NCBI RefSeq assembly: GCF_900112195.1
Contig: NZ_FOKR01000006.1
Location: 62,001-126,000 of the forward strand
Source: Butyrivibrio sp. YAB3001
Lineage (GTDB): Bacteria; Bacillota; Clostridia; Lachnospirales; Lachnospiraceae
DNA: 64,000 nucleotides
Reading direction: 5' to 3'
Shown here: in pieces, positions 45,171 to 53,868 of the stretch
Position numbering within the stretch: the first letter of the stretch is position 1
How the letters are laid out: each line of letters begins with the position of its first letter
Position numbers and translations under genes: made by a program
The notes under the pieces: generated by a model
Databases searched by the model: none
What the model saw: the letters and a program-made list of their open reading frames with translations, nothing else
What the model was told of the DNA's origin: nothing

Positions 45171-45974
45171 TTACTTTACAGTAACCTTTGTGATGTGTGG
45201 GTTGGCGCCCTCATACCAGTAAAGGAAGCCCTCTACATCAACTGTCTGGCCAGCCTCAAGTCCACCAACAAGATTGTAGAGCTCTTCATCTGAACCATTT
45301 AAGTAATACTCAAGGCAGAACTCATAGTTGTTTCCGTCCTTAGAAAGTGTTACATAGATATCATCACCAGGCTGCTCGTTCTTGTATGCAACCTTCTCAA
45401 CTGTCATATCTTTGAAAGATACAAGCTGGTTCTGGCTGTCAACAAGTTCATCCTTGCCAAGAAGATCTGTAACGTCCTTAGCTGTTGCTACGAAATTACC
45501 ATCTTCGATCTCGAATGTAGCATCAACGATCTCAACTTCTCCTGACCACTCAGACTTAACACCTGAAACCTTGATCTTTGTTCCAGGAACAAGCTTGTCA
45601 TAATCTTCCTGTGAGCAAGGCATTTCATAGATGAAATAAGCGCCTTCTTCATTCTGTGTGTAGAATGTAGCCTTATCTTCCCACCATGACTGCTTAGCCT
45701 GTACATAAGTTTCAACTACTACCTCAGAATCAAGCTCTGCAGCTGTAAAATCAGCGTATGACATTACGTCTCCGGCTGCTTCTGCAGTCTCTTCTGTGCT
45801 AGCCTCAGCAGCTGTTTCTTCAACAGTAGCTGCAGCTTCTGCTTCCTCTGTAACAACTTCAGCAGGTGTCTCTGCAACTGTTGTCTCAGCTGTAGCACTC
45901 TCTTCCTTACTTCCGCATCCTACGAATGAGAGAGCAAGTCCCATTGTCAGTACAATTGCCAATGTCTTCTTCAT
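45171..45974 (-). CDS. Surface lipoprotein with two putative OB-fold domains
   Basis: A 267-residue exported protein: signal peptide with ALSFVGC (lipobox Cys at about 20), an Ala/Glu/Thr-rich linker (about 22-68), then two beta-rich parts: ELDSEVVVETYVQAKQSWW to VEIVDATFEI, and QLVSFKDMTVEKVAY to the C-terminal FLYWYEGANPHITKV. The pattern resembles the tRNA_anti-like OB fold seen in Firmicute lipoproteins; ligand unknown. It is monocistronic with a good promoter, a 5' leader hairpin and a terminator. The linker composition matches that of the xylanase lipoprotein. Confidence 0.8.
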   Translation of the reverse strand: MKKTLAIVLTMGLALSFVGCGSKEESATAETTVAETPAEVVTEEAEAAATVEETAAEASTEETAEAAGDVMSYADFTAAELDSEVVVETYVQAKQSWWEDKATFYTQNEEGAYFIYEMPCSQEDYDKLVPGTKIKVSGVKSEWSGEVEIVDATFEIEDGNFVATAKDVTDLLGKDELVDSQNQLVSFKDMTVEKVAYKNEQPGDDIYVTLSKDGNNYEFCLEYYLNGSDEELYNLVGGLEAGQTVDVEGFLYWYEGANPHITKVTVK

Positions 45975-45996
45975 AATATTTCCTCCTGTTGTGTGC

Positions 45997-46018
45997 GATT
46001 GAAATCATCATTTCAATC
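45997..46018 (-). other. Perfect hairpin in the 5' leader of the lipoprotein gene
   Basis: GATTGAAAT (45997-46005) and ATTTCAATC (46010-46018) with a 4-base loop, about 10 bases before the AGGAGG site. It could protect the mRNA 5' region or act as an operator. Confidence 0.6.
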
Positions 46019-46090
46019 CAAATGCGACATCCAAGCTCTCAGTTGACTGATAAAAGCTTAAAATGTCAAACAATGTATGCAAACAATGCA

Positions 46091-46119
46091 ATTATACTAG
46101 TTATGTTTCCAAATTACAA
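46091..46119 (-). promoter_or_regulatory. Promoter of the lipoprotein gene
   Basis: Minus-strand TTGTAA (46114-46119), a 17-base spacer and TATAAT (46091-46096). It abuts the end of the ABC binding-protein gene, so the lipoprotein has its own transcript. Confidence 0.8.
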
Positions 46120-46122
46120 ATA

Positions 46123-47715
46123 TTAATTTTTATTTTTCTCTTTTATTTTCTCAAATGCAACATATATTCCTATCAATACCCAGGTGATAACAAGCATGCA
46201 TAAGAGTATTACCGAAGGAAGTGGCAGTGGTCCAAGGTCATTTTTTCCCTGTCCTATCCCTGTGCCCTGCTGGTCAAGATGGTAAAGCGCCTGCACATCT
46301 TTATATAAAGCATCGATAAATGCATCATCCACCGTCTTTTTTCTTCTTACAGCCTTGGTGACATTCTCTATCATCTGTCCCGCTGCATCCCTTACTGAAG
46401 CCGATCCGTTAAATACAGGCGTTATAAAAGTATTTTCCGTATTATCCATCAAAAGTTTTGCTGCTTTTATCTTTACTTCATAATGTGTATCAGTATCCGT
46501 GCCCTCTTTTTCAAGGTAATCCTGATACTCCTCTGCTCTCTGCGCTTTGGTTGTTACAGGAACATACCCTTCTGTCTCTGAATACGCTATCTGAACTTCA
46601 TTAGTCAAAAGATATTGAGCAAATATCCACGATGCCAGAACTTCCTGTGAATCACTTTTATTAAACACGCAGATTGAAGGCCCCTGAGATATCATCTTGG
46701 GATGCTCTGTATCATATTGAGGTATGGGCATTACTTCGGTCTCAAATTTCACAAGCTTTTCTTCTGCGATATCAACAAGAGGCGCATCACTTCCCATCCA
46801 GGTTGCGCCTGCAGTTGAATCAATTGCAAAAATGCACTGCCCTGCATTTAGAAAGTTTGCCGGATATCCTGAAATCTTAAATGTGGAAAAAGCTCCTTCT
46901 TTTGTGTACTGTGCAACAGTCTTTAAGATTTTTCTTGTATCATCATTGAATAAAAGAGCATTTCCTTCACTATCTGAGTATCCTGCCCCCAGCTGTTTAA
47001 GGGACTGAATCATCATATTATCTGTAGACTTGTAAATAAAAGGAATAAGCACATTCTGGCCGTTCACTTTAAATGTGCCATCCGCATTTTTCTCCATTGC
47101 TTTTTCTGAAACCTGCCATATAAAGTCCCAGGTAAGAGTTTCAGGCAGAGTAAACCCAAGCTTTTCAACATAAGTCTTATTGATATAGCAGGCCTCTGTA
47201 GATCTCATGTAGGGAATTGCATAATGCTTATCCCCAATAACACACTCATCAAGAAACTGCGGAACAACTTCAGAAACTGAAGGAGAATCAAATTTAAGCT
47301 CACTTCCTCCAAGTCCGTATTTCTCGCTGGCAAAAAGATCATCCAGTGGCACCACAGTATCATTTCCCGTGAGGTATGTTGCTATATGATCCGGATAGGT
47401 TATGCACACATTTGGCGTAGTTCCTGTGGATATATTAGTAATAACATCGTTGTAGATCTTGCCGTAATCCGTATACAGTCTCATATTGACCGTAATATTG
47501 GGATACAGCTTTTGAAAATCCTCAATTGCCTTATTATAAATAGCTGTCTGCACAACATTAGTATCATTTTTTGCCCAAAAAGAAATCTCAACTTTTTTAG
47601 ACTCATCAAAGTTCTCAGGGATATCAAAGCCCTTTGACTGCTTAGCTCCATGACAACCGCTCAAACTTCCGATAATAAATATCATGCAAAAAAAGCTTAT
47701 AAAAACTTTTTTCAT
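46123..47715 (-). CDS. ABC transporter extracellular solute-binding protein (family 1), doubly anchored
   Basis: A 530-residue sugar-type binding protein. Seen: lipoprotein signal ending GSLSGC, the SBP1 pattern KVEISFWAKND, FQKLYPNITVNM, and DGTFKVNG-type elements, and unusually a C-terminal transmembrane helix (about 495-520) followed by KIKEKNKN. It would therefore be attached at both ends. The start ATG at 47715 has GGAGAGG; a longer frame overlaps the permease gene and is rejected. It is the last gene of a four-gene transporter operon. The substrate is probably an oligosaccharide; not provable here. Confidence 0.88.
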   Translation of the reverse strand: MKKVFISFFCMIFIIGSLSGCHGAKQSKGFDIPENFDESKKVEISFWAKNDTNVVQTAIYNKAIEDFQKLYPNITVNMRLYTDYGKIYNDVITNISTGTTPNVCITYPDHIATYLTGNDTVVPLDDLFASEKYGLGGSELKFDSPSVSEVVPQFLDECVIGDKHYAIPYMRSTEACYINKTYVEKLGFTLPETLTWDFIWQVSEKAMEKNADGTFKVNGQNVLIPFIYKSTDNMMIQSLKQLGAGYSDSEGNALLFNDDTRKILKTVAQYTKEGAFSTFKISGYPANFLNAGQCIFAIDSTAGATWMGSDAPLVDIAEEKLVKFETEVMPIPQYDTEHPKMISQGPSICVFNKSDSQEVLASWIFAQYLLTNEVQIAYSETEGYVPVTTKAQRAEEYQDYLEKEGTDTDTHYEVKIKAAKLLMDNTENTFITPVFNGSASVRDAAGQMIENVTKAVRRKKTVDDAFIDALYKDVQALYHLDQQGTGIGQGKNDLGPLPLPSVILLCMLVITWVLIGIYVAFEKIKEKNKN

Positions 47716-47737
47716 CCTCTCCAAAGTCTCCTTATCG

Positions 47738-48610
47738 TTATCCTTTTGTGCCGCCTCTTGCCACACCTTCCATTATCTTGTGTCTGAATATCAGAAACAG
47801 AGCAACAAGCGGAACTGAAATAACCACAACAGCAGCCATCATGGCCGGTACGTTTTCTCGTCCAAAACCGTTTTCTCTTATCTCCTGAATACCGTTGGAG
47901 ACCAGGAAATAATTCTGATCATCAGTGATAAGTCTTGGCCAAACATACGAGTTCCAGCACTCTATAACCTTAAGAATTGTTATTGTAACAATAGTTGGTT
48001 TTGAGATAGGCAGCATAACCCTCATCAGATATCTAAAATCAGAAGTTCCGTCTACTTTAGCTGCCTTATAGAGTTCTTCCGGAATCTGCTCGAAATTTTC
48101 TTTTAACAGATAAATATAAAAAACTGATGTCACTGAAGGGAGGATAAGTCCCATAAAAGTATTTCGAAGGTCCAGATTTGTGATAGTCACATAATTTGTG
48201 ATGATGACCAACTCATTAGGAATCATCATTAGAGAAAGAAAAAGTGAAAACACAATATCTTTTCCCTTAAAATCAAGTCTTGCAAAGGCAAACGCCGATA
48301 GTACAACAACTACCATCATAAGAAGCGTTGTCACAACAGTAAAAATAAAAGTGTTGATAAAGTATTTTGCAAGCGGAACAGCAGTAAATGCCGTTGCATA
48401 ATTCTGAATGGTAGGGCTTAAAGTAAAGAACTTTGGTACATACTCTGAGTTGTAAGAACCATAGCTTTTTACCGATGTAAGTATCATCCAGTAAAACGGA
48501 AACAGCACTATTATCGCCCATAAGGAAAGGAGAAAATAAACCAATACTTTCCTTGATTTTTCTTTTATATTATCCTGAATTTCCAGTTTCTTATTTGTAC
48601 TCTCGTTCAT
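47738..48610 (-). CDS. ABC transporter permease, MalG-like (carbohydrate)
   Basis: A 290-residue permease with 6 transmembrane segments and the binding-protein-dependent transport motif EELYKAAKVDGTSDFRYLMRVMLP (in parts: EELYKAAKVDG, and PISKP) that contacts the ATPase. FPFYWMILTSVK near the N-terminus is typical of the MalG/UgpE group. It follows the MalF-like gene by 16 bases. Confidence 0.93.
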   Translation of the reverse strand: MNESTNKKLEIQDNIKEKSRKVLVYFLLSLWAIIVLFPFYWMILTSVKSYGSYNSEYVPKFFTLSPTIQNYATAFTAVPLAKYFINTFIFTVVTTLLMMVVVVLSAFAFARLDFKGKDIVFSLFLSLMMIPNELVIITNYVTITNLDLRNTFMGLILPSVTSVFYIYLLKENFEQIPEELYKAAKVDGTSDFRYLMRVMLPISKPTIVTITILKVIECWNSYVWPRLITDDQNYFLVSNGIQEIRENGFGRENVPAMMAAVVVISVPLVALFLIFRHKIMEGVARGGTKG

Positions 48611-48626
48611 TAGTAAAAATCCCCTA

Positions 48627-49517
48627 TTACTGATAATAAACAGTCTTTTTGCTGACCATAAGATTTATGGTAGTTATAGTAAATACTATTGCAAAAAGGA
48701 TAAGCGCTGCAGCAGAAGCATATGATGGATATCCACCGCTGTTTCCATAGAGCATGTCATACACATAACCAACTATCGTATTCATTCCCGCAGCGTTAAG
48801 GTCAGTTCCAAAAAGGGCAACCTCATCACTGTACGCCTTAAATGCTCCGATGAATCCTGTTATCACAAGGTAGAAGACCATTGGCGATATCATAGGGAGT
48901 GTTATTTTATAAAAAATTCTCCACTTTGGAGTATCATCGACGATTGCAGCCTTGTAATACATTGGATTAACTGATGCAAGCGCACTTGTCAGAATGAGTA
49001 TCTTAAAAGGCATTACTATCCATATTGTATAAAAACACATTACAAACATCTTTGCAGGATATGGTCCATCGATAAAATCCACGGACGGTCCCCCGAAAAG
49101 CTGTATCAAAAGCGACACCAGACCGTCAGAATAGGCAGTTTTCTTAAAAAGGATCATGAAGACAAGACCAACGGCCAGCGTATTAGTTACATATGGAAGG
49201 AAATATACTGTCTGAAAGAAATCCCTAAGAACCTTGATAGAGCTTAATTCAAGGGATATCAAAAGAGCTATGCCTGTAGAAAGAGGCACCGTTATTATTA
49301 CGATTATGAATGTATTCTTAAGTGCCTGTATAAAATACGGGTCATGAAGAACATAGGAATAATTGTATAATCCAGTTCCCTGATAGGACTGGGAAGCAAA
49401 ATTATAACCTTCCTCAAGAGAATATATAAATACGTCCACAAGAGGATATACCATGAATATCCCCAGGAACAGAATTGCCGGCAAAAGGCACAGCCAGGCT
49501 GTCACATTCTTTTTCAT
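48627..49517 (-). CDS. ABC transporter permease, MalF-like (carbohydrate)
   Basis: A 296-residue permease: LCLLPAILFLGIFMVYPL N-terminal helix, six transmembrane segments, and the EAA-like loop MYYKAAIVDDTPKWRIFYKI. It belongs to the MalF/UgpA group. Its ATG overlaps the ATPase stop by 4 bases (ATGA), so the pair is translationally coupled. Confidence 0.93.
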   Translation of the reverse strand: MKKNVTAWLCLLPAILFLGIFMVYPLVDVFIYSLEEGYNFASQSYQGTGLYNYSYVLHDPYFIQALKNTFIIVIITVPLSTGIALLISLELSSIKVLRDFFQTVYFLPYVTNTLAVGLVFMILFKKTAYSDGLVSLLIQLFGGPSVDFIDGPYPAKMFVMCFYTIWIVMPFKILILTSALASVNPMYYKAAIVDDTPKWRIFYKITLPMISPMVFYLVITGFIGAFKAYSDEVALFGTDLNAAGMNTIVGYVYDMLYGNSGGYPSYASAAALILFAIVFTITTINLMVSKKTVYYQ

Positions 49518-50608
49518 AGTCTTATCCTCTCATTTGTGATTCCGTCAAAAACTCTGACTTTATGCGGTTTTAATCTAAATCTAACCTTGCGGTTTTTCCC
49601 GTCAAACACTTCTTCAGACGGAATAATGGCTCTTATGTTCTCTCCCACAAAGGAAGGATGTGAAGCTATGAAACTTGTGTCTCTTCCCATTACTTCTCTT
49701 GCGATAAAGTCACATTCAAGGCTTCCATTATCATCTATCACAAAGCCTTCAGGTCTTACAGCGACAAAAACATCTTTATCGGCTATGCCCTTTGCATCCA
49801 TTACTGCTGCATCGCCAATAAATACCTTTTCTCCGCTGATTTTCCCTTTGAATACATTTATCTGAGGTGTTCCAAGGAAACTTGCAACAAAAAGATTTTC
49901 CGGCTCATCATAGATATCCTGAGGCTTACCCTTTTGCTGCAGAACACCGTCTTTCATTACAACGATCATGTCGGAAATGCTCATGGCTTCTTCCTGGTCA
50001 TGGGTAACAAAAACAGTCGTGATTCCTGTCTCCAATTGTATACGCTTTAACTCTTCTCTTGTCTGAAGTCTAAGTCTTGCATCCAGATTGGATAAAGGCT
50101 CATCAAGAAGAAGCACCTGAGGTCTTTTAACAAGCGCTCTTGCTATAGCAACTCTCTGCTGCTGCCCACCGGACATTTCATTAGGCTTTCTGTCAAGGAG
50201 TTCCTGAATCTGCACAAGCTTTGCTGCTTCCAAAACCTTCTCTTCCATCACTTCTTTAGAAAGCTTCTTATCACCGCGAAGATTCTCAAGTGGAAATCTG
50301 ATATTCTCTCGCACAGTAAGATGCGGATACAGAGCATAATTCTGAAATACAAGTCCAACTCCTCTATGCTCAGGTGACAGATCCGTCACGTCGACATCAC
50401 CAAAGAAAATGCGGCCACTTGTTGGCTTTTCAAGACCGCAGATCAGATTAAGCGCAGTAGATTTTCCACATCCTGACGGTCCCAATAGACCTATTAATTT
50501 ACCGTCCGGAATCTCAAAGTCAAAATCATTAACTGCGATAACGTCTTCCTTAATCTTTTTATTTCTGTTTGGAAAACGTTTAGTCAAATGCTGCAATACT
50601 ATTTTCAT
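49514..50608 (-). CDS. ABC transporter ATP-binding protein (MsmK/UgpC type)
   Basis: A 364-residue carbohydrate-ABC ATPase: Walker A LGPSGCGKST, Q-loop VFQNYALYPHLTV, signature MSGGQQQRVAIARA, Walker B VLLLDEPLSNLDA, and a C-terminal TOBE domain (about 270-364) with VRPEGF. Such ATPases drive oligosaccharide permeases. It is the first gene of the operon, which is less common than having the binding protein first. The ATG at 50608 has GGGAGAG; an upstream start would run toward the DUF6472 gene. Confidence 0.95.
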   Translation of the reverse strand: MKIVLQHLTKRFPNRNKKIKEDVIAVNDFDFEIPDGKLIGLLGPSGCGKSTALNLICGLEKPTSGRIFFGDVDVTDLSPEHRGVGLVFQNYALYPHLTVRENIRFPLENLRGDKKLSKEVMEEKVLEAAKLVQIQELLDRKPNEMSGGQQQRVAIARALVKRPQVLLLDEPLSNLDARLRLQTREELKRIQLETGITTVFVTHDQEEAMSISDMIVVMKDGVLQQKGKPQDIYDEPENLFVASFLGTPQINVFKGKISGEKVFIGDAAVMDAKGIADKDVFVAVRPEGFVIDDNGSLECDFIAREVMGRDTSFIASHPSFVGENIRAIIPSEEVFDGKNRKVRFRLKPHKVRVFDGITNERIRL

Positions 50609-50673
50609 ACTCTCTCCCATGCCCTTGCGGCGTCCTAAGGCTCGAAACCTGCCTTCCACGCTGCGCTTATTTT

Positions 50674-50844
50674 TTACATCTGATGCCTTACAACCTTATA
50701 TTCATCATTATCCTGATAATATGGACACTCTTTCTTTTTAGAAGACAAAAGTCTCCAGTACTCGTCCTCATCCATGTTCACCATGCAGGTGTAACATTCC
50801 CAGTCTTCATCATAAACATAGTTTGCACATGTATCACAGATCAT
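50674..50844 (-). CDS. DUF6472-like small Cys-rich protein
   Basis: A 56-residue protein found by direct translation: it begins MICDTCANYVYDEDWE, contains CYTCMVNMDEDEYW and CPYYQDNDEY, and ends VVRHQM. Five Cys in CxxC-like pairs (C3, C6, C17, C20, C40) suggest a small zinc- or metal-binding fold; it resembles the DUF6472 proteins of Lachnospiraceae, of unknown function. The start has GGAGGTAGTTG directly upstream. It lies between the ABC ATPase and the ASKHA gene, just downstream of a hairpin. Confidence 0.82.
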   Translation of the reverse strand: MICDTCANYVYDEDWECYTCMVNMDEDEYWRLLSSKKKECPYYQDNDEYKVVRHQM

Positions 50845-50858
50845 CAACTACCTCCAAT

Positions 50859-50892
50859 GGAAAATGATTCTTGAATAATTCAATCATTTTCC
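50859..50892 (-). terminator. Hairpin between the ASKHA and DUF6472 genes
   Basis: GGAAAATGATT (50859-50869) pairs with AATCATTTTCC (50882-50892). It follows the ASKHA stop by 15 bases and precedes the DUF6472 ribosome site. No T-run follows, so it is a weak terminator or processing site. Confidence 0.5.
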
Positions 50893-50906
50893 CTATAAAT
50901 AATACA

Positions 50907-52511
50907 TCAAAAATTCATAGCTTCCACATACTTTTCATCAAAACTATCATTTTCAGCAAGTATTATTTCTTTTGCGCAGGAAATTATGTTTTCAATGCTT
51001 TTGGTTTCTTTTGCCTTGCTATCCTCTCCATCAAGACATTTTCCCAGAAATTCATAAGCTCCTCTTAGCGCTGAATTGCCCACTGTTTCGCAATTTTCAA
51101 GCAAATCATCATTTAATAACTTAAGATATTTTATTTTATCTTTATCTAAATGCGTGCCGAATCCGCCTGCGATAAGAATCTCACTTACTTTCTCGCCTTT
51201 TACAAGTTCATTTGCTCCTGCGTTTATGGCTGCCTTTGCAAGCTGAACATTTCTTATATCGTTCTGAGTAAGCTTTATTTCCGGATTATCATCACATAGC
51301 GCAAATCCACTGTCAAAGTATTTATAAGTCAAAAGACCTGTCTTATCAACAATTTCATTTCTGACAAGTTCAGATACCGCTTCAAGCACACCTGTCCCGC
51401 ATACTCCAACCGCCTTCCTGTTTCCTATTGTTTCGCTCCTGACCTTAAATTCTTCGCATTCTTTTTCAATCTTCAAGTGACATATAGCACCATTTATGGA
51501 AGGAACTCCGCAGCTTATGCCGCCTGCCTCAAACACAGGTCCTGCTGCCGTTGAGGTCACATATATTTTTTCCCCGTCGCAAAAAGCCATCTCGCCATTA
51601 GTTCCAAGGTCAATAAAGAGTTTCTTTTTCCCGTCAAAAGGATACATAAACGCATAAATCCCGGCAACAATATCTGCTCCAACAAAAGCTGATATTCCCG
51701 GCATGATAACCGTTTCAACATCATCCATAGTTTTAGGAAGGAAAGACATCTTCTCCCCAATAACCTCTTTTAACACAAGCCACTCAAAGGATATATTCCA
51801 TGGTTTATAGGGGTATCGCCCAAGCGGCGATGTGTCATAGTTTCTGAGAAGATGAAGCATTGTCGTATTTCCGGTGATACATATAAGATTGACTGCTTCT
51901 ATATTATTCTTTTCGATCAGTTCATTTATTAACACTGCCAAATCTTCTCTTATGCTATCGCAAAGTCTTTTTCTCCCTGCTTCATCACTGGCATAGCTTA
52001 TCCTGGAAATAACATCAGTACCGAATTTTCTTTGATGATTTATCCCGCTTACCGTATCTATCAAAACCGATTTTCCATCATATAGTTTTCCCAAAAGCGC
52101 CATTGCTATTGTTGTCGTTCCTATATCAATAGCAATCCCGTAGGATAAGATCTCGTCATCATCATCAGGCTTATCCCCCACAGGCAGCGTCTCAGCCTCA
52201 ATTTCCTTATCCAACAAAACATCTTCAAGCCTGATCTCACAGTCCTCTCGCAGGATACACCTGCAGGCAAGCCTTTTTCCCTGTTCAAGCTCATCTTTTG
52301 TCAAAAACTTAAGATCATAAGAATTCGGAACTGGCGCGCCTTTAATGAATTTGACCATGCATTTTCCGCAACGGGCAAGCCCTCCGCAGGGAAAAGAAAC
52401 ATATACCCCTGAGGAAACAAGGCTTTCTTTTAATATTTTCCCTGCTCTGGCATATAAAATTGTCGTTTTTCTTCCTATGTGAATAGTTATTTCCAGATTA
52501 TTATTTTTCAT
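50907..52511 (-). CDS. ASKHA-domain protein with N-terminal [2Fe-2S] ferredoxin domain (DUF4445; RACE-like)
   Basis: A 534-residue protein. Seen: an N-terminal ferredoxin-like domain with C42, C48, C51 and C83 in the plant-type [2Fe-2S] spacing (PCGGLARCGKC, LACRC), and an actin-like ASKHA domain from about 125 with AIDIGTTTIAMAL, ITGNTTMLHLL, LFIDLGTNGEMA and EILIAGGFGTHLD. This is the RamA/RACo layout, ATP-dependent reductases that reactivate corrinoid proteins. No corrinoid protein or methyltransferase gene is adjacent. No Shine-Dalgarno precedes the ATG; a TATTAT lies only 11 bases upstream, so the mRNA may be leaderless. Confidence 0.88.
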   Translation of the reverse strand: MKNNNLEITIHIGRKTTILYARAGKILKESLVSSGVYVSFPCGGLARCGKCMVKFIKGAPVPNSYDLKFLTKDELEQGKRLACRCILREDCEIRLEDVLLDKEIEAETLPVGDKPDDDDEILSYGIAIDIGTTTIAMALLGKLYDGKSVLIDTVSGINHQRKFGTDVISRISYASDEAGRKRLCDSIREDLAVLINELIEKNNIEAVNLICITGNTTMLHLLRNYDTSPLGRYPYKPWNISFEWLVLKEVIGEKMSFLPKTMDDVETVIMPGISAFVGADIVAGIYAFMYPFDGKKKLFIDLGTNGEMAFCDGEKIYVTSTAAGPVFEAGGISCGVPSINGAICHLKIEKECEEFKVRSETIGNRKAVGVCGTGVLEAVSELVRNEIVDKTGLLTYKYFDSGFALCDDNPEIKLTQNDIRNVQLAKAAINAGANELVKGEKVSEILIAGGFGTHLDKDKIKYLKLLNDDLLENCETVGNSALRGAYEFLGKCLDGEDSKAKETKSIENIISCAKEIILAENDSFDEKYVEAMNF

Positions 52512-52582
52512 ACTTGTAATAATACACTAAATACGGCAAATCTTCACAAAAATAGTGCATTTTTTCGACAAATGTGCGAAAA

Positions 52583-52588
52583 TATAAT
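52583..52588 (+). promoter_or_regulatory. Possible -10 of the SPFH gene block
   Basis: A perfect TATAAT 79 bases before the SPFH start codon. The -35 position holds only a T-run, so the assignment is tentative. The ASKHA gene is divergent here. Confidence 0.45.
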
Positions 52589-52666
52589 TGCGTTTTCCTT
52601 TGCAAAACAAGGACGAAAAAAGTGTATTAATCCTAATATTATGGGAGTGTATGAAAGGAGATAGTT

Positions 52667-53854
52667 ATGGGTCTTTTACAGGCAGCTCTTGTAGCTGGCG
52701 GCAGTGTTTTGTCTGACCAGTGGCGAGATTATTTTTATTGTCCGGCGCTTTCAAGCGATGTTCTTCTTACAAAAGGTGTTAAGAAGGCCGGAAAAGGTAA
52801 CGAAAACATTATTTCAAACGGTTCGATCATCGCTGTAAACGAAGGACAGTGTATGATTTTGGTTGACCAGGGACAGATTACTGAAATCTGCGCAGAGGCA
52901 GGAGAATTTGTTTATGATGTTTCCACTGAGCCATCAATCTTCTATGGCAATCTCGGTGAGAACATCGTAGCTTCTTTCAAAGAATTTGCTAAGAGAGTTG
53001 GCTTTGGCGGACAGGCTGCCAAGGATCAGAGAGTTTACTTTATAAATACAAAAGAAATTCTCGGAAATAAATATGGCACAGTTAACCCTGTTCCATTCCG
53101 CGTTGTTGATAACAACATCGGTCTTGATATGGATGTAAGCCTTAAGTGCCATGGTGAATACAGCTACCGCGTAGTTGATCCTATTCTTTTCTACAAGAAT
53201 ATCTGCGGAAACATTGAAGGCGAATTCAAGAGAGAACGTATTGAGTCTCAGCTTAAGAGTGAGCTCTTAACTGCTCTTCAGCCAGCATTTGCAAAGATTT
53301 CAGAAATGGGCATCAGATATAGTTCTCTTCCCGGACATACTACTGAGATTGCTGATGCACTCAACGAAGTTTTATCAAAGAAATGGAATGATTTCTACGG
53401 AATCAAGATATCAAGCTTTGGCGTAAGCTCAGTTACAGCATCTGAAGAAGATGAAAAGACAATCAAAGAGCTTCAGAGAGCCGGAGCTTTGAGAAATCCT
53501 AATATGGCAGCTGCAACTATCGCAAGCGCTCAGGCTCAGGCTATGCAGGACGCTGCCAAGAATACAGCAACAGGTCCTATGATGGCATTTGCAGGAATGA
53601 ATATGGCACAGCAGGCCGGTGGAATGAACGCTTCAAATCTCTTCCAGATGGGTGCTCAGCAGCAGGCTCAGGCTACTCCTATGCAGGCTCCTACTGCAGC
53701 AGGCTGGACATGCTCATGTGGCACTGCCAACAACGGTAATTTCTGCACTAACTGTGGTCAGCCAAGACCTGCAGCAAACTGGACATGCTCATGCGGAGCT
53801 GTTAACAGCGGAAACTTCTGCACTAACTGCGGCTCACCAAGACAAAATGCATAA
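52667..53854 (+). CDS. SPFH-domain protein with C-terminal zinc ribbons (YdjI-like)
   Basis: A 395-residue protein of the SPFH group once annotated as virion-core-protein-like. Seen: GSVLSDQWRDYFYCPALSSDVLL N-terminus (in parts), the SPFH core (about 30-265), a Met/Ala/Gln-rich linker (about 280-340), and two near-identical zinc ribbons WTCSCGTANNGNFCTNCGQP and WTCSCGAVNSGNFCTNCGSP, each with four Cys. B. subtilis YdjI is recruited to the membrane with the PspA system by YdjG and YdjH. The next two genes look like YdjG and YdjH. A strong AAAGGAGA site precedes the ATG. Confidence 0.92.
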   Translation: MGLLQAALVAGGSVLSDQWRDYFYCPALSSDVLLTKGVKKAGKGNENIISNGSIIAVNEGQCMILVDQGQITEICAEAGEFVYDVSTEPSIFYGNLGENIVASFKEFAKRVGFGGQAAKDQRVYFINTKEILGNKYGTVNPVPFRVVDNNIGLDMDVSLKCHGEYSYRVVDPILFYKNICGNIEGEFKRERIESQLKSELLTALQPAFAKISEMGIRYSSLPGHTTEIADALNEVLSKKWNDFYGIKISSFGVSSVTASEEDEKTIKELQRAGALRNPNMAAATIASAQAQAMQDAAKNTATGPMMAFAGMNMAQQAGGMNASNLFQMGAQQQAQATPMQAPTAAGWTCSCGTANNGNFCTNCGQPRPAANWTCSCGAVNSGNFCTNCGSPRQNA

Positions 53855-53868
53855 TCTAAGAGGAATTT

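Noticed and set aside
50568..50586. CcpA cre-like sequence (GGAAAACGTTTA) at the start of the ABC ATPase gene
   Set aside because: It misses several consensus positions and lies inside coding sequence; it is explained by the codons.
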